Assembly (NCBI RefSeq): GCF_901709675.1
Contig: NC_051097.1
Location: forward strand, 11,634,039-11,698,038
Direction: 5' to 3'
DNA: 64,000 bases
From: Syngnathus acus
Lineage: Eukaryota > Chordata > Actinopteri > Syngnathiformes > Syngnathidae
Program-made: the position numbers and the translations under genes
The notes under the pieces: model-generated
Told to the model about the DNA's origin: nothing
Seen by the model: only the letters and a program-made list of their open reading frames with translations
Databases searched by the model: none
Shown here: positions 1-15,700 of the stretch, piece after piece
Numbering within the stretch: position 1 is the first letter of the stretch
Layout: every line of letters begins with the position of its first letter

Positions 1-373
1 CACTCGAAAGAAAGAAAGAAAAATGCACACTTGAAACACATACCACAAATGAATGAATGCAATTTCCACTGCAATACCATCAAGTGGCTAAACGATCGCT
101 TGCATGTCGAAACCTTGGGCTTACTGTATTTCTCTGCAAACAATGAATGGCTTTGAAAATGGAGACGCTGCCTCTATAGCGAGGAATCGAAACATCATCA
201 TCAAGTTTTACGAGAGCGAAGCCGAGTTAGTCGCACCGCCGCTAATGCTAACAGATCGCGGCTGACAGGACATGGCAGGACAGCCAGGCCTTCGCCTCCT
301 TTGCCGCAGATTAGCAGTGGTCCAACGCGAACGTCTTGCCCCGGCGAGTGGCTCGCTCGTTTGGGCGTCTCAC

Positions 374-553
374 CTCCACGTCGATATCCAAGAAGCCGCC
401 CTCGGCGACCTCGAACATGAGACCCATCTTGGTGCCGGAGTTGACTCGCTCGTAGAAGCACTCGTCGGCCTGGGCGTCGATGCTAACGAAGTAGCCGGAC
501 GCCGTAGCGCATAGGACGGCCAGCAGGACAACCAGCTCCGACGCGGTGAACAT
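374..553 (-). CDS. tmed2: TMED2 (p24 cargo receptor), first coding exon only
   Basis: This exon encodes the first 60 residues of TMED2, a p24-family type I membrane protein that cycles between ER and Golgi in COPI/COPII vesicles and helps sort cargo such as GPI-anchored proteins. Visible features are a signal peptide ([20 protein letters not shown]) followed directly by [17 protein letters not shown], the start of the GOLD domain with the conserved Cys of its disulfide, and the [14 protein letters not shown] strand. The exon ends at a good donor (GTGAGA, 373 downward) in phase 0. The remaining exons lie beyond the left edge of the window, so the GOLD domain end, coiled coil, membrane segment and C-terminal sorting signal cannot be seen. 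The gene is head to head with PTPN11. TMED2 is preferred over other p24 members because the mature N-terminus is nearly identical to the recalled human protein. Confidence 0.93.
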
Positions 554-1619
554 TGTTGCTGGACTTCAGAAAAACAAAAAGAACTCAGTTGAACTCAATT
601 GTATCCGCGGTGCGGTGCGGTGCGGTGCGGTGTCTTCCCTGCTGGGCTTCAATGTCGTGCGGCTGATTTGGAGCCGGAGTGGAAAAGCCCAAGTGGCGAA
701 CTGCGGCCGCCGTGTGATTGCCACGTACGGCTTAAACGGTGAGCGGCGAGGGTCAGTTCAGAGAAAGCGCGATTCGTAAAGACGCACGGGTTTACCTTAC
801 GACATTAGCGCACACTTGAACCGGGCTTCACAATGAAACAATTAATGGGGAATTAAATAAAACCATCTACTGATGAATGAATAAAGGTCAACACGAATAA
901 ATGCACTAGTGCCACTCCGTTTAACTTAACGTTTAAGCGTTAATGAAACCGTGTACGAAAAGCGCATTTGTACTACTGTAATACATGATGAGTAAATCAA
1001 CACCCGCAGCCATCACATAAACACCAATAAACGCCGTACCTCAAAGACACCATTTTCCCTCCGGCAATAAAGTAAAAAAAACAATGTCAAACTATTTCGT
1101 ATTACAGTATGTTGTTTTGACTCATACACCTCATATTAGCAATACTTTTTTCTTTTTTTTCTTCATCTTGCACATTCTTTAGTCCGCTTGGAAAACATAC
1201 GATTACTTTTCTACGCATGCGCACAGACGGAACATGGAAGGAGTCTTCCATTTTTACCTCTCGTTGCCCCGATGTGACGAGAGCCGTTGTTTTAACGTAA
1301 AGGGGTGGTGCAACACAATTAAGCGGCCATACCAGGCGCGAAAAGCAACGTACCCTTTAGTACGTCGCAGGTTCGGTGACGTCCAACCCTCGACTTGTTC
1401 TCAAGTCTCCGAGACGGGCCTAAAAGCAGTTTTTACGGAGTACTTCCCCATACTTTTTCGTCGATGTCGTGATTTCGGCACACACATTGGCCGGGCACGA
1501 GCCGATGAACGTCTTTTCCCGGTAACTGGAGGGGAAAACGGTCGCGAAGGCTCGTCACCTCGCTGCCGGGAAGCTACTGCTAGCTGCCAAGTAGGGAAGG
1601 AAGTGAGCAGCGGAAAAAA
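554..1619. promoter_or_regulatory. Head-to-head interval between TMED2 and PTPN11 (shared promoter region)
   Basis: These 1.07 kb separate the TMED2 start codon (minus) from the PTPN11 start codon (plus). They should hold both 5' UTRs and either a bidirectional promoter or two separate ones. A short GGTGC-type tandem lies at about 610-630. The palindromic word ACGCATGCGCAC (about 1213-1224) resembles an NRF1 site with one mismatch. No coding exon could be supported. The 129-codon open frame 1234-1623 runs into the PTPN11 start and is treated as 5' UTR. Confidence 0.55.
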
Positions 1620-5228
<3,609 letters not shown>

Positions 5229-6970
5229 GATCCGCCCACACGTGAGTTAGAGCGCTATTTGGCCAGAGGTGATCCGGCCGCAAAGTGACCGACCCGCTTT
5301 TACCGCAGGACCCCCTGACGCCCGAGCGGCTCAGCCCACGACGGGATATCGCCACCACAGTACAACAAAGAGAGAGAGAGAGAGAGTGGGGGGAGAGCTT
5401 TTTGGGCCTCCAGCCCAAGCCCGAACCACTGTGACGCTCACGCCGGCCACCGAGCGACGCCAAATCCCCCCCCCCCCCCGCCTAGCAAACCCAAGTGTGG
5501 AATCCAAGCCCAACCCCCATTTTCTTCTCTCTCTTTTGAACTGTTAGCAGACAAGGTTGTGCGTCAGACGTCCTGACCATTGGCTTACTATCGTATGCTT
5601 GACCTCGCCGCAACTGCCTTGAAGACAAAACCCACCCGCGTCCTCTCACGTTCACGCCGCCGAATGTCCGTTCACGCCGCCTTTGCGAGCCTCGTCCTCA
5701 TCCAGTCAGGAATGACGCGCAAATGCTCTTTTTTTTTTTCTCGCCCCCTCCCTCTCTTTTCTCAAGCGCATCTTCTACACTGGTCACGAGATTTTGCGGC
5801 GATTGGAGCTTGGGAAGAAAAGTTGAGGATACTCGTTGTGAATTTTGCCATTGGGCTGCTCCTTAGAGAACAGCAAGCGGCACAAAAAAAAGTACTGAAA
5901 CATTGAACATTTCAAAGTTTACAGAAGGTCCAATAACGTTCACCTGCACTTTAGGCTCCTCCTGAACTTTCAGCCCAAAGCGCAACGTCAGCAACTTTTT
6001 GTGACCCGCGTATGTTGTCTGTTTTGTTTCAACCACACGTGACTAAATGCCTTTCGTTGCCTCCAGAGGTGACGAGAAGCCCGTTATGGCTGCCCATTAG
6101 CATAGCCTAGCTTAGCCTCATTTAGCTTGAAATCCAGCCCAAGGCCCCCTTCCTTCTAGCCCACCAAGGAAGTTTGCAGTCGCTCCCAAAAGGCCACCAG
6201 AAGTTTCCCGGTTATCACGATGCCAGCGGTTGGCGTCAAAGCCTACGTTTGTCTGAATGAAGCTCCTCAACCCACCTCCAAATAGATCTTGGAAGCAATA
6301 GGTTAGTGGAACTAACTGGAGCTCGCAGACACGCTGGACTCTTTCCAGTTTTTGGTGGCGCTACGCTAGGCTAATGGGGCGCTATGGCTCTTCTCGTCTG
6401 TCCTCATCCGCTCATTTCAAACGTGGCCTGGAAATTTCCTCACTACGCCTTGGCCCCGGGCCGGGCCGGGCCGGGCTCCGTCCGCATCCGCCGCGATGGA
6501 TTAGCGCGCGTCGACTCGCGGATGTGCCTTCTGTGACTCTTTGATGGCGGGGGGGAGGGAAGAAAACTAAAGTCTATTTTTGAAGGTCTATATTGTACAC
6601 GAACAGAATGTACGTCGAAACAATAGAACATATCGACTAGCCATATACATAGTGTTGACGCGCGCACACAACCAACCAGAGTTTATTCTAAATATTTAAG
6701 AAAGCGACGACAAGAAAAATTGCAGTTAACAACGCTAACGTAAGAATAAACGGCCAGCTCATTCACCGCTGTGTTTTGGAGTTATTGATTTTCTTTTTCC
6801 AATAAGTGGACCAAACTAAATGACGTGCTTAAGATTTCAAAAGTCTTACTTGAGTTTCCAGGCCAAATTTTGTCGAGCCCCAAACGCAGGCCGCTTAAAA
6901 TTGACACTTAACCCTTGGCCGAGTCCAAAATGCCTTTGACAAAATAAACAACAGTGTTTTGTTTTCTTGG
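5229..6970 (+). other. PTPN11 3' UTR (inferred) with polyadenylation signal
   Basis: After the PTPN11 stop, about 1.7 kb without coding signal runs to an AATAAA at 6943-6948, the likely polyadenylation signal. An earlier AATAAA lies near 6745. The stretch contains an (AG)n run at about 5368-5386 and a short C run near 5466-5480. The UTR limit is inferred from the signal only; transcript evidence is absent. Confidence 0.5.
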
Positions 6971-6980
6971 AAAAAACGTT

Positions 6981-7210
6981 GTAAAGAACTTTTCATTTGT
7001 CTTTTTGCACTTTTCTCAGTCATATTGTCGTACGCTATAATAAATACAAAAGTTGACTCGTCAAGTCACGTCTTTGTGTTCACAAAATTTCCTTTGTAAA
7101 GAACTTTTCATTTGTCTTTTTGCACTTTTCTCAGTCATATTGTCGTACGCTATAATAAATACAAAAGTTGACTCGTCAAGTCACGTGTTTGTGTTCACCA
7201 AATTTCCTTT
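6981..7210. repeat. 115-bp tandem duplication downstream of PTPN11
   Basis: Two adjacent 115-bp copies (6981-7095 and 7096-7210) start with GTAAAGAACTTTTCATTTG and differ at about two positions. Each copy carries an AATAAA hexamer (7039-7044 and 7154-7159), so the duplication also doubles a possible polyadenylation signal. Confidence 0.9.
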
Positions 7211-7619
7211 GCGGGTTGCTCCGAACCAAAATGAGAGCCTTTTTCCACGTCCTGTTAGTCTTTCATTTCAGGCACAATGCCTGCCTGAGAAGTTTTCATT
7301 TGGAAAATGGAGGGCGACCAATCAATGGTGTTTCCCGATGATTGACGAGAAGAGCCAGAGCAGATGTGAAGCGCCAAAGCTGATTGTGTCGGGCCAAGGC
7401 CAAATCAGCACGGGCCCGCCGCCGCCGACTCGGACGATGCGAGTGAGTTCCGGCGTTTTGCAGCTCCGCTTTGGCTTTTCGGCTCTCGTGCGCTTTTTGG
7501 TTCTTTTTCTTGCGAAAGCCACGCTGGGATGTTTGGAATTCAGTCTGCTCTACGAGCAAGAGCGCCACCAACTGCAATGTTGCATCACTCCACCACAAGT
7601 CTCCACCTTTGACTCCTTT

Positions 7620-7890
7620 GAGGACCGTTTGGTTCGGTACGCAAACTGGAAGGGGTCTATGGGGGGGGGTACTGGATCTGATGTGCTCCATGACAAGCCG
7701 CTCGAAGCACTTCATGATGATGGGCGTCAGCGCCACGGGGCGGTAGTCATTGAAGCAGGACGGAGCAGGTTTCTTCGGCACAGGTACGATGGTGGCAGCC
7801 TTGAAACACGAATGGACGATGGCCTGCTGCAGGGAAATGTTAAAGATGTCCGTGAAGACACCCGTCAGCTCCCCAGCGCGCTACATTCAT
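7620..7890 (-). mobile_element. LINE reverse transcriptase fragment (CR1/L2/Rex-like), degenerate
   Basis: Read on the minus strand, this stretch encodes a typical non-LTR reverse transcriptase segment: an [14 protein letters not shown] block, then [11 protein letters not shown], then [20 protein letters not shown] and LVMEHIRS. The next conserved block, DPFQFAYR, is in another frame, the shift falling in a run of nine C at about 7664-7672. The fragment is therefore a dead, truncated copy. It ends in a TACATACAT microsatellite on its 5' side (about 7905-7941). Assignment to the CR1/L2/Rex group is from recalled RT motifs. Confidence 0.8.
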
Positions 7891-7904
7891 AGATACGTAT
7901 ACAT

Positions 7905-8130
7905 ACATTCATTCATTCATACATACATACATACATACATACTCTGTCTTATCATGGTAAAACTGAAAAAAAGCAAGAGAGCGAGAGAAAGACAGAGAGC
8001 AAAAGACAAATAAATATTAAATAAATATAGACACATCAATAAATGTAACAAATAAATACATATACACACAAACAAATAAATATCTGTCACACATGCATAC
8101 ATACTGTCTTATCCAATTTATCATAAAACC
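7905..8130. repeat. ATTC/ATAC microsatellite and AAAT-rich simple sequence
   Basis: A run of CATT then CATA units (7905-7941) is followed by AT-rich sequence built from AAAT, AAAC and ACAT words up to about 8130. No coding potential is supported. Confidence 0.8.
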
Positions 8131-8648
8131 CAAATAAATAAAGACAACTATAGATGAATTAAAAAAAAAAACAAAAAAACTCCATTTTCTATTTACTAGT
8201 CTAGAACGCCCTCCCGTGGATGTTTGGTACAAGTGTTTTGCTCACTCAGAGTACGAGACCCGGCCGGGGTGACGGACGGACGGACGGCCGGCCGGCATCA
8301 GTTATACCGTGGATGTACGAAGCTCATGTTCTGCCTGCCCTGGACAACATTTGTCCTTTTCCGATGGTCTTAAGAGGTCAATGCTTTGAATATAGTGCAT
8401 ACATTTGAAAAAGAAATTGACGCAAATACATACGTATGTATTTGTGTCTATTTCTTTTGAAGAGATAGGACACACTGTCTCATCCAATTCATTGTGAAAC
8501 TAAAGGATGAAATAAAATTCATCTTCAAACTATACACAACTACATACATGCATACATACAGTACATCGAATGCAGAGGCTGCGTGCGCGCGCCCACTGTT
8601 GAGCACTCAATGACGTCACAGCGAGAAAGTTTGCCGAATCGAGCGACA

Positions 8649-8693
8649 CGCGCGCGCGCGCACACACACACAGACAGACAGACAGACAGACAA
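8649..8693. repeat. Compound microsatellite (GC)n(AC)n(AGAC)n
   Basis: Alternating CG, then CA, then CAGA repeats lie in a row. This is ordinary simple sequence in the PTPN11-TTC28 gap. Confidence 0.85.
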
Positions 8694-9159
8694 ATAGGCA
8701 TCGAGGGGAAGAGGAGGTGAACTCCGACAAACATGGTTCCCGTTGGACTCGACTCGACGATGATTGGACTCTCCAGTCCGAACTTTGGTCTCACTCACTT
8801 CACTCTTATCGGGCTCAGGGGCGGCGGCGGCGGCGGCTTGATGGAAACTTGCCCAACTTCCCAGGAGAACTAGGTGAGGAGTACGCGTCCAAATCAAATC
8901 CAAATATTCTGCTGGGTCCAGAGAGCCAACTCGCGTTATTTCAGGATGATTATATGCTCTGTATTTTTATATCGAGTTGCTCGCTTTTTCTGTCTTTACT
9001 TTCACGTTGCTGATTATTTCCGACTGTGTAAGTCTGGCCTGCAAGCCGGATTGGTGACGTCACAATCCAGTCCACAATTTGTTGTTGTTGTTGTAGAAAG
9101 TTCAAAAGTGCACGCAACTCTCCCCATCCGCATATGAACATGTTTCTCTTACCATATTC

Positions 9160-9500
9160 TCAGAGTCAGAGAGTCAGAGTCAGCTTTATTGTCAATTCCT
9201 TCATGCTAGGACACAAAGAAACCGAAATACCGTTCCCCCTATCCCACGGTGACGAGACACAGCACACGATTAACACACAAGTAAAACAACGGGGAGAGAG
9301 TTCAGGACCCCAACAGCCTGGAGATCACAAACTTCGCCAGTGGCGAGCAGTGCTGGCATCCCACAACAAAGTCCCGGCACCATTCGTCACGGATGTAGAC
9401 GCACAGTCCACCTCCACGCGATGTTCCCCCTCGTACAATGGCCCGGTCCGCCCGATAGCGCGCCATCCGCACCAGACGCACAGCAGCTACGCACCCAGTA
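9160..9500 (-). mobile_element. Internally deleted LINE: endonuclease remnant joined to the 3' tail
   Basis: On the minus strand, an apurinic-endonuclease-like remnant (RADRAIVRGG, then SRGGGLCVYIRDEWC and HCSPL, about 9305-9500) is followed immediately by the LINE 3' tail (about 9290 down to 9160), which ends in CAATAAAGCTGACTCTGACT-type repeats. The whole reverse transcriptase region is missing between them. The tail is shared with copies at 37762-37885 and 54271-54530. Confidence 0.75.
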
Positions 9501-9719
9501 ACAGTAACAGTCTGTGCCATCAACTGAACTTTATTCAAATGAGAAGAAATCATAGAGACGAATTGCCCACAACACCGAAAGTTCTTCTGAAAAGCCCTTT
9601 TGAATAATTGAACAAATACAAATTCCGTCATTCCATTGTATTTGAAGGTTTTCAATTGTGGCTTCTCCTTGCAGCCTCCCCTCTTCAGATCACCGTTCTC
9701 CTCCTCCTTCTCAGCCAGC

Positions 9720-12700
9720 ATGCAGAAAGGGGCGGGGCCAGCACATGACTCAGGTCCAGGCAAAGGCCACGCCACGTTGGATGGCATCCGTGGCTGTGAG
9801 CGGGCGTGCCAGCAGGGCGACTACGCCCTGGCGGCACGCCTGTGCACGGAGGCCCTGGCCGCCGACCCCCTCAACTGCGTGCTCTACAGCATCCGCTCGG
9901 CGGCCCACCTCAGCTTGGGCCGCTACCGCCAGGCCCTGCATGATGCCAACAAGGCCCGAGACATCAACCCAAAATGGACGCAGGTACCACCTCCTCTGCC
10001 CTTAGCGCTGCCGTGACGGGAAAGGGACACTAGGGGAACCGTTTAGCCCAAATCCTTTGTGACGTTTGCGAGAACTCCACCAGGGTCCACAGTCCGGGCC
10101 AAAAAAACGGGACCGAGTCAGTTGAGGAGCTTAATGTCGACAAATGGTGAAATCAAATAACAAGCAGAGTGCAGAGCACACAAAAGAGTGTACAAAACGT
10201 GTGTGTGTGTGCGCGGAAGAAAATGGATTTCCTTCCTCTGCGACAGAGAATGGACGGAAGTGTGTGTGTGTGTGTGGGGGGGGGGGGGGGTTGGCGCTCG
10301 GCCTTGGCTTTTAAAGACAATAACAGAAGCTGTGTTGCTTTGCGTGTGTGTGCGTGCGTGAAGTCCAGCCTTTTGAATGGAGGCAATGGAGGTCAAAACA
10401 AAAGAAGAAATCAACAAAAATGGTTTTGCCAAGTTTTTTTCCGTTTGCCTTTTTCCCACGCACGCACGCACGCACGCACGCACGCTCGCCCGCACGCAAC
10501 TGGTCTTGCGTAGCGTGCCCTTTGTGTGTTTCTGTCGGTGGAAAGCGCCGCCCGAGGCCCGCCCTGTCATTAGCGTTGGACCGGCGGCGCGTTGGCTGCT
10601 GGAGGCAAGACGCCAGCCGGCATGAGATTAGAACGTTTGGTCGGGGTCACCGTCAGGCCGGGCCAGGCCGCGCCGCTCCGGTCTGGGCGGCTTAACCGCT
10701 GTCTGGCTCGCCTGGGACCATCCTGCGAGGGCAACCGCGCAAGCACATTCAAATAGCACTCATTCATCCATTTTATTTGCCACTCGGCTGACTGAGCGAG
10801 ACAAGTGGGCCAAGTGCGCCGCCGCATCATCATCCTCCTCCTCCTCATCCACTCAGCCAATCAGAGCTCACTCGCGGCCGCTCACGTTGACCTCTGCTGC
10901 CCCTGCTGTAACAACTTTGTAACGTGACCTCTAAACCTGTGTGTGTGTGTGTGCGAGAGCGGGAGGGGGCAGGGTCAGAGGCTCTGCGCAGCCTATCAGG
11001 TTTCAGCATCAGTCTTGAGCGAGCAGGTGAACTCGTTGTTGTCGGTCGGGCAAACATGATCAAGTGGCAACCCCGCAGGAAGGTGAGTGGGCTTTTTCCG
11101 TTTTAGCCCAGTAGTTGACCATTTCCTTTCACCGTCTGCAGGCCTACTTCCGCCAGGCGGTGGCGCTGCAGCACCTGGGTCGCCACGGAGACGCCCTGGC
11201 GGCCTTTGCCTCGGGCCTGGCTCGGGACCCCAAGAGTCCGCAGCTTCTGACGGCCATGATGGAGGCCGCCATGAAGTCGCCCCTCCGAGGTGAGGTGGTG
11301 TCCGACTCGACCGCCCGACCCCCGAGTTGAGCGCTCCGTTTTGCGCGGCCCGCCTCCAGATTCTCTGGAGCCCGCCTACCGGCAGCTGCAAAGCATGAAG
11401 CTGGAGCGCAGCCCCTTCATGGTGGTGTCGCTGGTCGGACAGGAGCTGCTGACGCACGGCCTGCACGCCGCCGCCGCCGAGGCGTTGGAAGCGGCCCTGC
11501 AGATCGGCACGTGCTCGCTGAAGATGCGCGGTTCCATCTTCTCGGCGCTCGGCGCGGCTTACTGGTCGCTCGGCCGCGCCGAGAAGAGCCTGGCCTACAT
11601 GCGACGGGACCTGGACGTGGCCCGCACCTTAGGTGTGTCACCGTCGGGTTGTATTCGGCGTACGCGTGTGACCTCACCCCTCCGCAGGTGACCAAGCGGG
11701 CGAATGCCGCGCCCGCGGCAACCTTGGCGCCGCCCTCTTCTCTAAAGGCCGTTACCGAGAGGCGCTGGCCAATCACAGGCAGCAACTGATTCTGGCCATG
11801 AAGCTGAAGCACAAAGAGGTTTGTGATCAGCATCAGCATGAGGCGTTGTATTAGCATGCTGCTAATTCCATGACGCCTTTGCTTCGAACGTCGCCGCTTT
11901 ACTAGATGGTTCTGGACGAGAACGTTCATTTGCCTAAACTCTAGATAGCACAATGAGCACGCTAATAGCTAATGGCTACGGTGTACCAACCAACCTCAGG
12001 CAGCGTTCCAAGCTCTCCGAGGGTTGGGCCACGCGTACACGGCCGTGGGCGACTACCCCAATGCGCTAGCCAGCCACAAGCAGTGCGTCGCGCTGGCCAA
12101 GCAAAATGGCTGCCGGCTCTCCGAGGCCCGGCAGCTGGGCGACACGGGCGCTGTGTACACCGCCATGGGAGACGTCGCCGGCGCCCTGCGGTGCCACCAG
12201 GAACACTTGGACATCGCCAAGGTGCCAACGTCATTATTGTCTGCAGTGGGGCTGAATTTCGGAAGGTCCAAAACAATCGTCTAATCTCAATCTCACCTCT
12301 CACTCCGGGTCAGAGTCTGGGGAACCGGCGCGAGGAGGCTCGGGCTTACAGCAACCTGGGCAGCGCCTACCACGCTCAGCGCGACTACGACAAAGCCGTG
12401 ACGTACCACAGCCGAGTTCTCAAGCTGGCCCGGGAGCTCGGAGACAGCGGCGGCAGGGTGGAGATGAGGGCCTTGGCCGGCCTGGGACACGCCGCCCGAT
12501 GCGTGCAGGTCAGTCAGCCAGCGCTTTGAATGCGCCATGTGCACGCATCCTCCAATCGTATGTGCGCTGGTGCTCAGGACCTGGACGGAGCGCTGCGCTA
12601 TCACCGGCGTCAACTGGAAATCGCCGAGGAGCTCGGGGACCCGGGGGCTCGAGGCAGAGCCTCTTCCAACCTGGGTAGGTGATGGTTTTACACGCGTGTC

Positions 12701-15700
12701 GCCAGCCGCCGCACTCATCTTTTATTTACGTACCGAGCGTCTCCACTCGCCGTCGCTACAACTGGACTCCGCGTCACCTGACTGGGCCGGGGTGCCCGCC
12801 GTCCGTCTTTGCGCGCGCCTGCCTGTTTGTCGAGTTCTCGGCCACAATTGACACCCGAGCGAGTCGACGTTTGGTCCCCTCAGGCATCGTCCACCAGATG
12901 CGCGGCGACTACCACCTTGCCCTGAAGTCCCACAAAGCTGACCTGCTGTGCGCCCAGGAAGTGGGGGACTACGCCGCCCAGGGCCGGGCCTACGGCAACA
13001 TGGGCAACGCCTACCACGCCCTGGGCCTCTACGAGCAAGCGGCCGGCTTCCACCGGCAGGAGCTGAACATCTCTCTGGAGGTGAAGCTCCGGCGCGAGGA
13101 AAGGGAAGGGGAGGCCGCTGACCGAGCGCTCGGGTGTCTTCCGTTCAGGTGAACGACCGGGCGTCCCAGGCCTCCACGCACGGCAACCTGGCGGCGGCCT
13201 ACCAGGCGCTGGGCGCTCCGGACCGGGCCCTCCAACACTACCTGCGCCACCTGAGCGTCTCAAGGGAGCTGGGCGACGTTCAGAGCCGAGCCAGAGCGTT
13301 AGGCAAGTCAGCCGTCGGTCAACTTGAAAGAAGGCCACGCCACGCTTTGACTTGCTCCTTCTTCCCTTTCCAGCAAACTTGGGCAACTTCCACTGCTGCC
13401 GAGGCCACTACGAGGAGGCCTTGCCGTACTACCGCCAGTACTTGCTTCTGGCTCCCGGCCTTGGCGCTCCGGAGGCCCAGGGAAAAGTTTGCCACAACCT
13501 CGCCTACGCCCACTTCTGCCTGGGACACTACCAAGATGCCGTCAGGTCAGGACTCGGTGAAAGCTGAGTCGGACGCAGCGGTCGCCTTCGGTGACATCGC
13601 CGCCTGTCGTCACACCAAAACCGTTCCGCATACCAGATACTACCAGCAAGATCTGGCCTTGGCCATGGACCTTCAGGACAAGCTGGCCCAGGCCAAAGCC
13701 TACTGTAACCTGGGCCTGGCCCACAAAGCCTTGGGGGAGTTCAGCAGAGCGCAGGAGTGTCACAACCATCTGCTCCAGATCGCAAAAGCTTTGGACAACA
13801 CAAAGGTAGGGGTGGGAGAGCACTTGAGGAGATCCTGCCCGTGCTGCCCGCGCTGCCCGTGCTGCGTTTGTAGGCAATCTTCAGGGCTTTGGGCAACCTC
13901 GGAGATGTCAGCATTTGTCAAGACGATCTTCAGGGAGCCGCCGGCTTCTACCGACAGCAGTTATCTTTAGCTCACCAGTTCAGCGATCAGAAGATGGAGG
14001 CGGACGCCTACTCGGCTCTCGGATCAGTACACAGGTGAAGAGCCCACCGACCCGAATCGTTGAGCAAAGCGGACGGGGCCTTCACGCGGTCACCCTCTCC
14101 GTCAGGCTGCTTGGCCAGCCGGACACGTCCTTGTCCTTCCACAGCCGGGAGCTGACCCTGCGCAAGGATCTGGGCGACCCCGGCGGGGAGTGCCGCGCTT
14201 TGGCTCGCCTGGCCGCCGTTCACGCCGACCTGGGAGACGCCGACACCAGCCTGCAGTGCTACGAGGCTCAGCTGGGCCTGGCGCGGCGGCGGCTGCGCGA
14301 CACCCGCCAGGAGGCCCAGGTCCTCGGAAACATGGCCATCGCCGAGATGAACGCGGGCCGCTTTGAGGAAGCCGTCGGCTTCTTGGAGCAGCAGCTCGCC
14401 GCCCTGCGGCGCTCGGGTTCCGGAGACGCCGTCCCGCATCGGGGGAAGGCTTACGGGAACATGGCCAAATGCTACGTCGCCCTGGGAGACTTTGACGAGG
14501 CCGTGCGGTGCTACCACGAGGTCCTGACGGTGGCTCGGAGTCTGGAGCGAGTTCAGGACCAGGCGGAAGCCTACAGAGGACTCGCCGACGCTCACAGGTT
14601 TCTTCCGGCAACTTTGAGCGGCGTCGTTCCAACGCCTCCGTTTGTAACCAGCCCCATCCGTCCGTGTCTGTCTCACGCACGCACGCACGCACGCAGGTCG
14701 GCGGGCAACCTGCAGCAAGCTTTGGTGTGCTTGGAGAAGAGGCTGGTGGCAGCTCACCAGCTGGGCGGGCCGGTGGGTGGCGAGGCGCGGGCGTACGGCG
14801 AGCTGGGCGCCGTGCACGGCCAGATGGGCAACTATGAGCCGGCCTTGTCCTGCCTGGAGCGTGGACTCGGCATCGCTCGCTCGGCCGGGGTGAGCTTGAC
14901 GTCGACGCCGGTCGGCGGCCGGGCAATTCGGCAAATGGCTCTTTTTGAACCCGCTCAGGACAAATCCCTGGAAGCAGAGGCCAGCGATGAGCTGGGCCGA
15001 GTTTACCAACTGATGGGCGACTACGAGACGGCGCTGCAGTGGCACCGACGATCTCTGGACATGGCGGAGCGGGCGGGATGCGTCAGGGGCCAAACGCGAG
15101 CCTCCGCCAACCTGGGAGTGACCTACGAGGCTCTGGGCGACTACCAGCAGGCTCTGCTTCTCCAGGAGCAGCACCTCAGCATGGCGGCGCAGACCAGCGA
15201 CTTGCTGTCCAAAAGCCGGGCCTACGGCGGCCTGGGGAGGATCCACCACGCGCTGGGCAACGCCACGCAGGCTGTCGCGTACCTCCGGGAAGGTGAGCAG
15301 AGCAACTTCACGCCAGGGCAGCGGCCAGACATCATCGACTACAATGGCGGGATGGCTTTCAGGTCTTCGCCTGGCCGAGCGGTCAGCCGGCAGAGAAGAC
15401 GAGGCCGAGATGCGCCACCGCCTCGGCTTGTCTCTGTGGGCTGCCGAGGACCTGGCGGAGGCCCGGCGGCAGGTCTGCGCTTTGTCCGGCCGGCCGCGTG
15501 TCCACTCGCCACGGCGGCGACAACCGATGGCTGCGTCTGCTTCAGCTTCACAGAGCCTCGCTTCTCTTTGAGAGCGTCGGCCGCGAGACGCAGCACGGCG
15601 CCGACCGCAAGCGCGCCCTCTTAGAGCTGCAGACGGACTCGTACCAGGCTCTCCAGAGGGTCCTCGTCAGCCTGGGTAGATGAAATACAACGCCGAGACC

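Noticed and set aside
7053-7892. 279-codon plus-strand open frame
   Set aside because: It is antisense to the LINE reverse transcriptase remnant and runs into simple repeats; no protein features.
14008-15249. 413-codon minus-strand open frame
   Set aside because: It is the antisense shadow of GC-rich TTC28 TPR exons, where stop codons are rare on the opposite strand.
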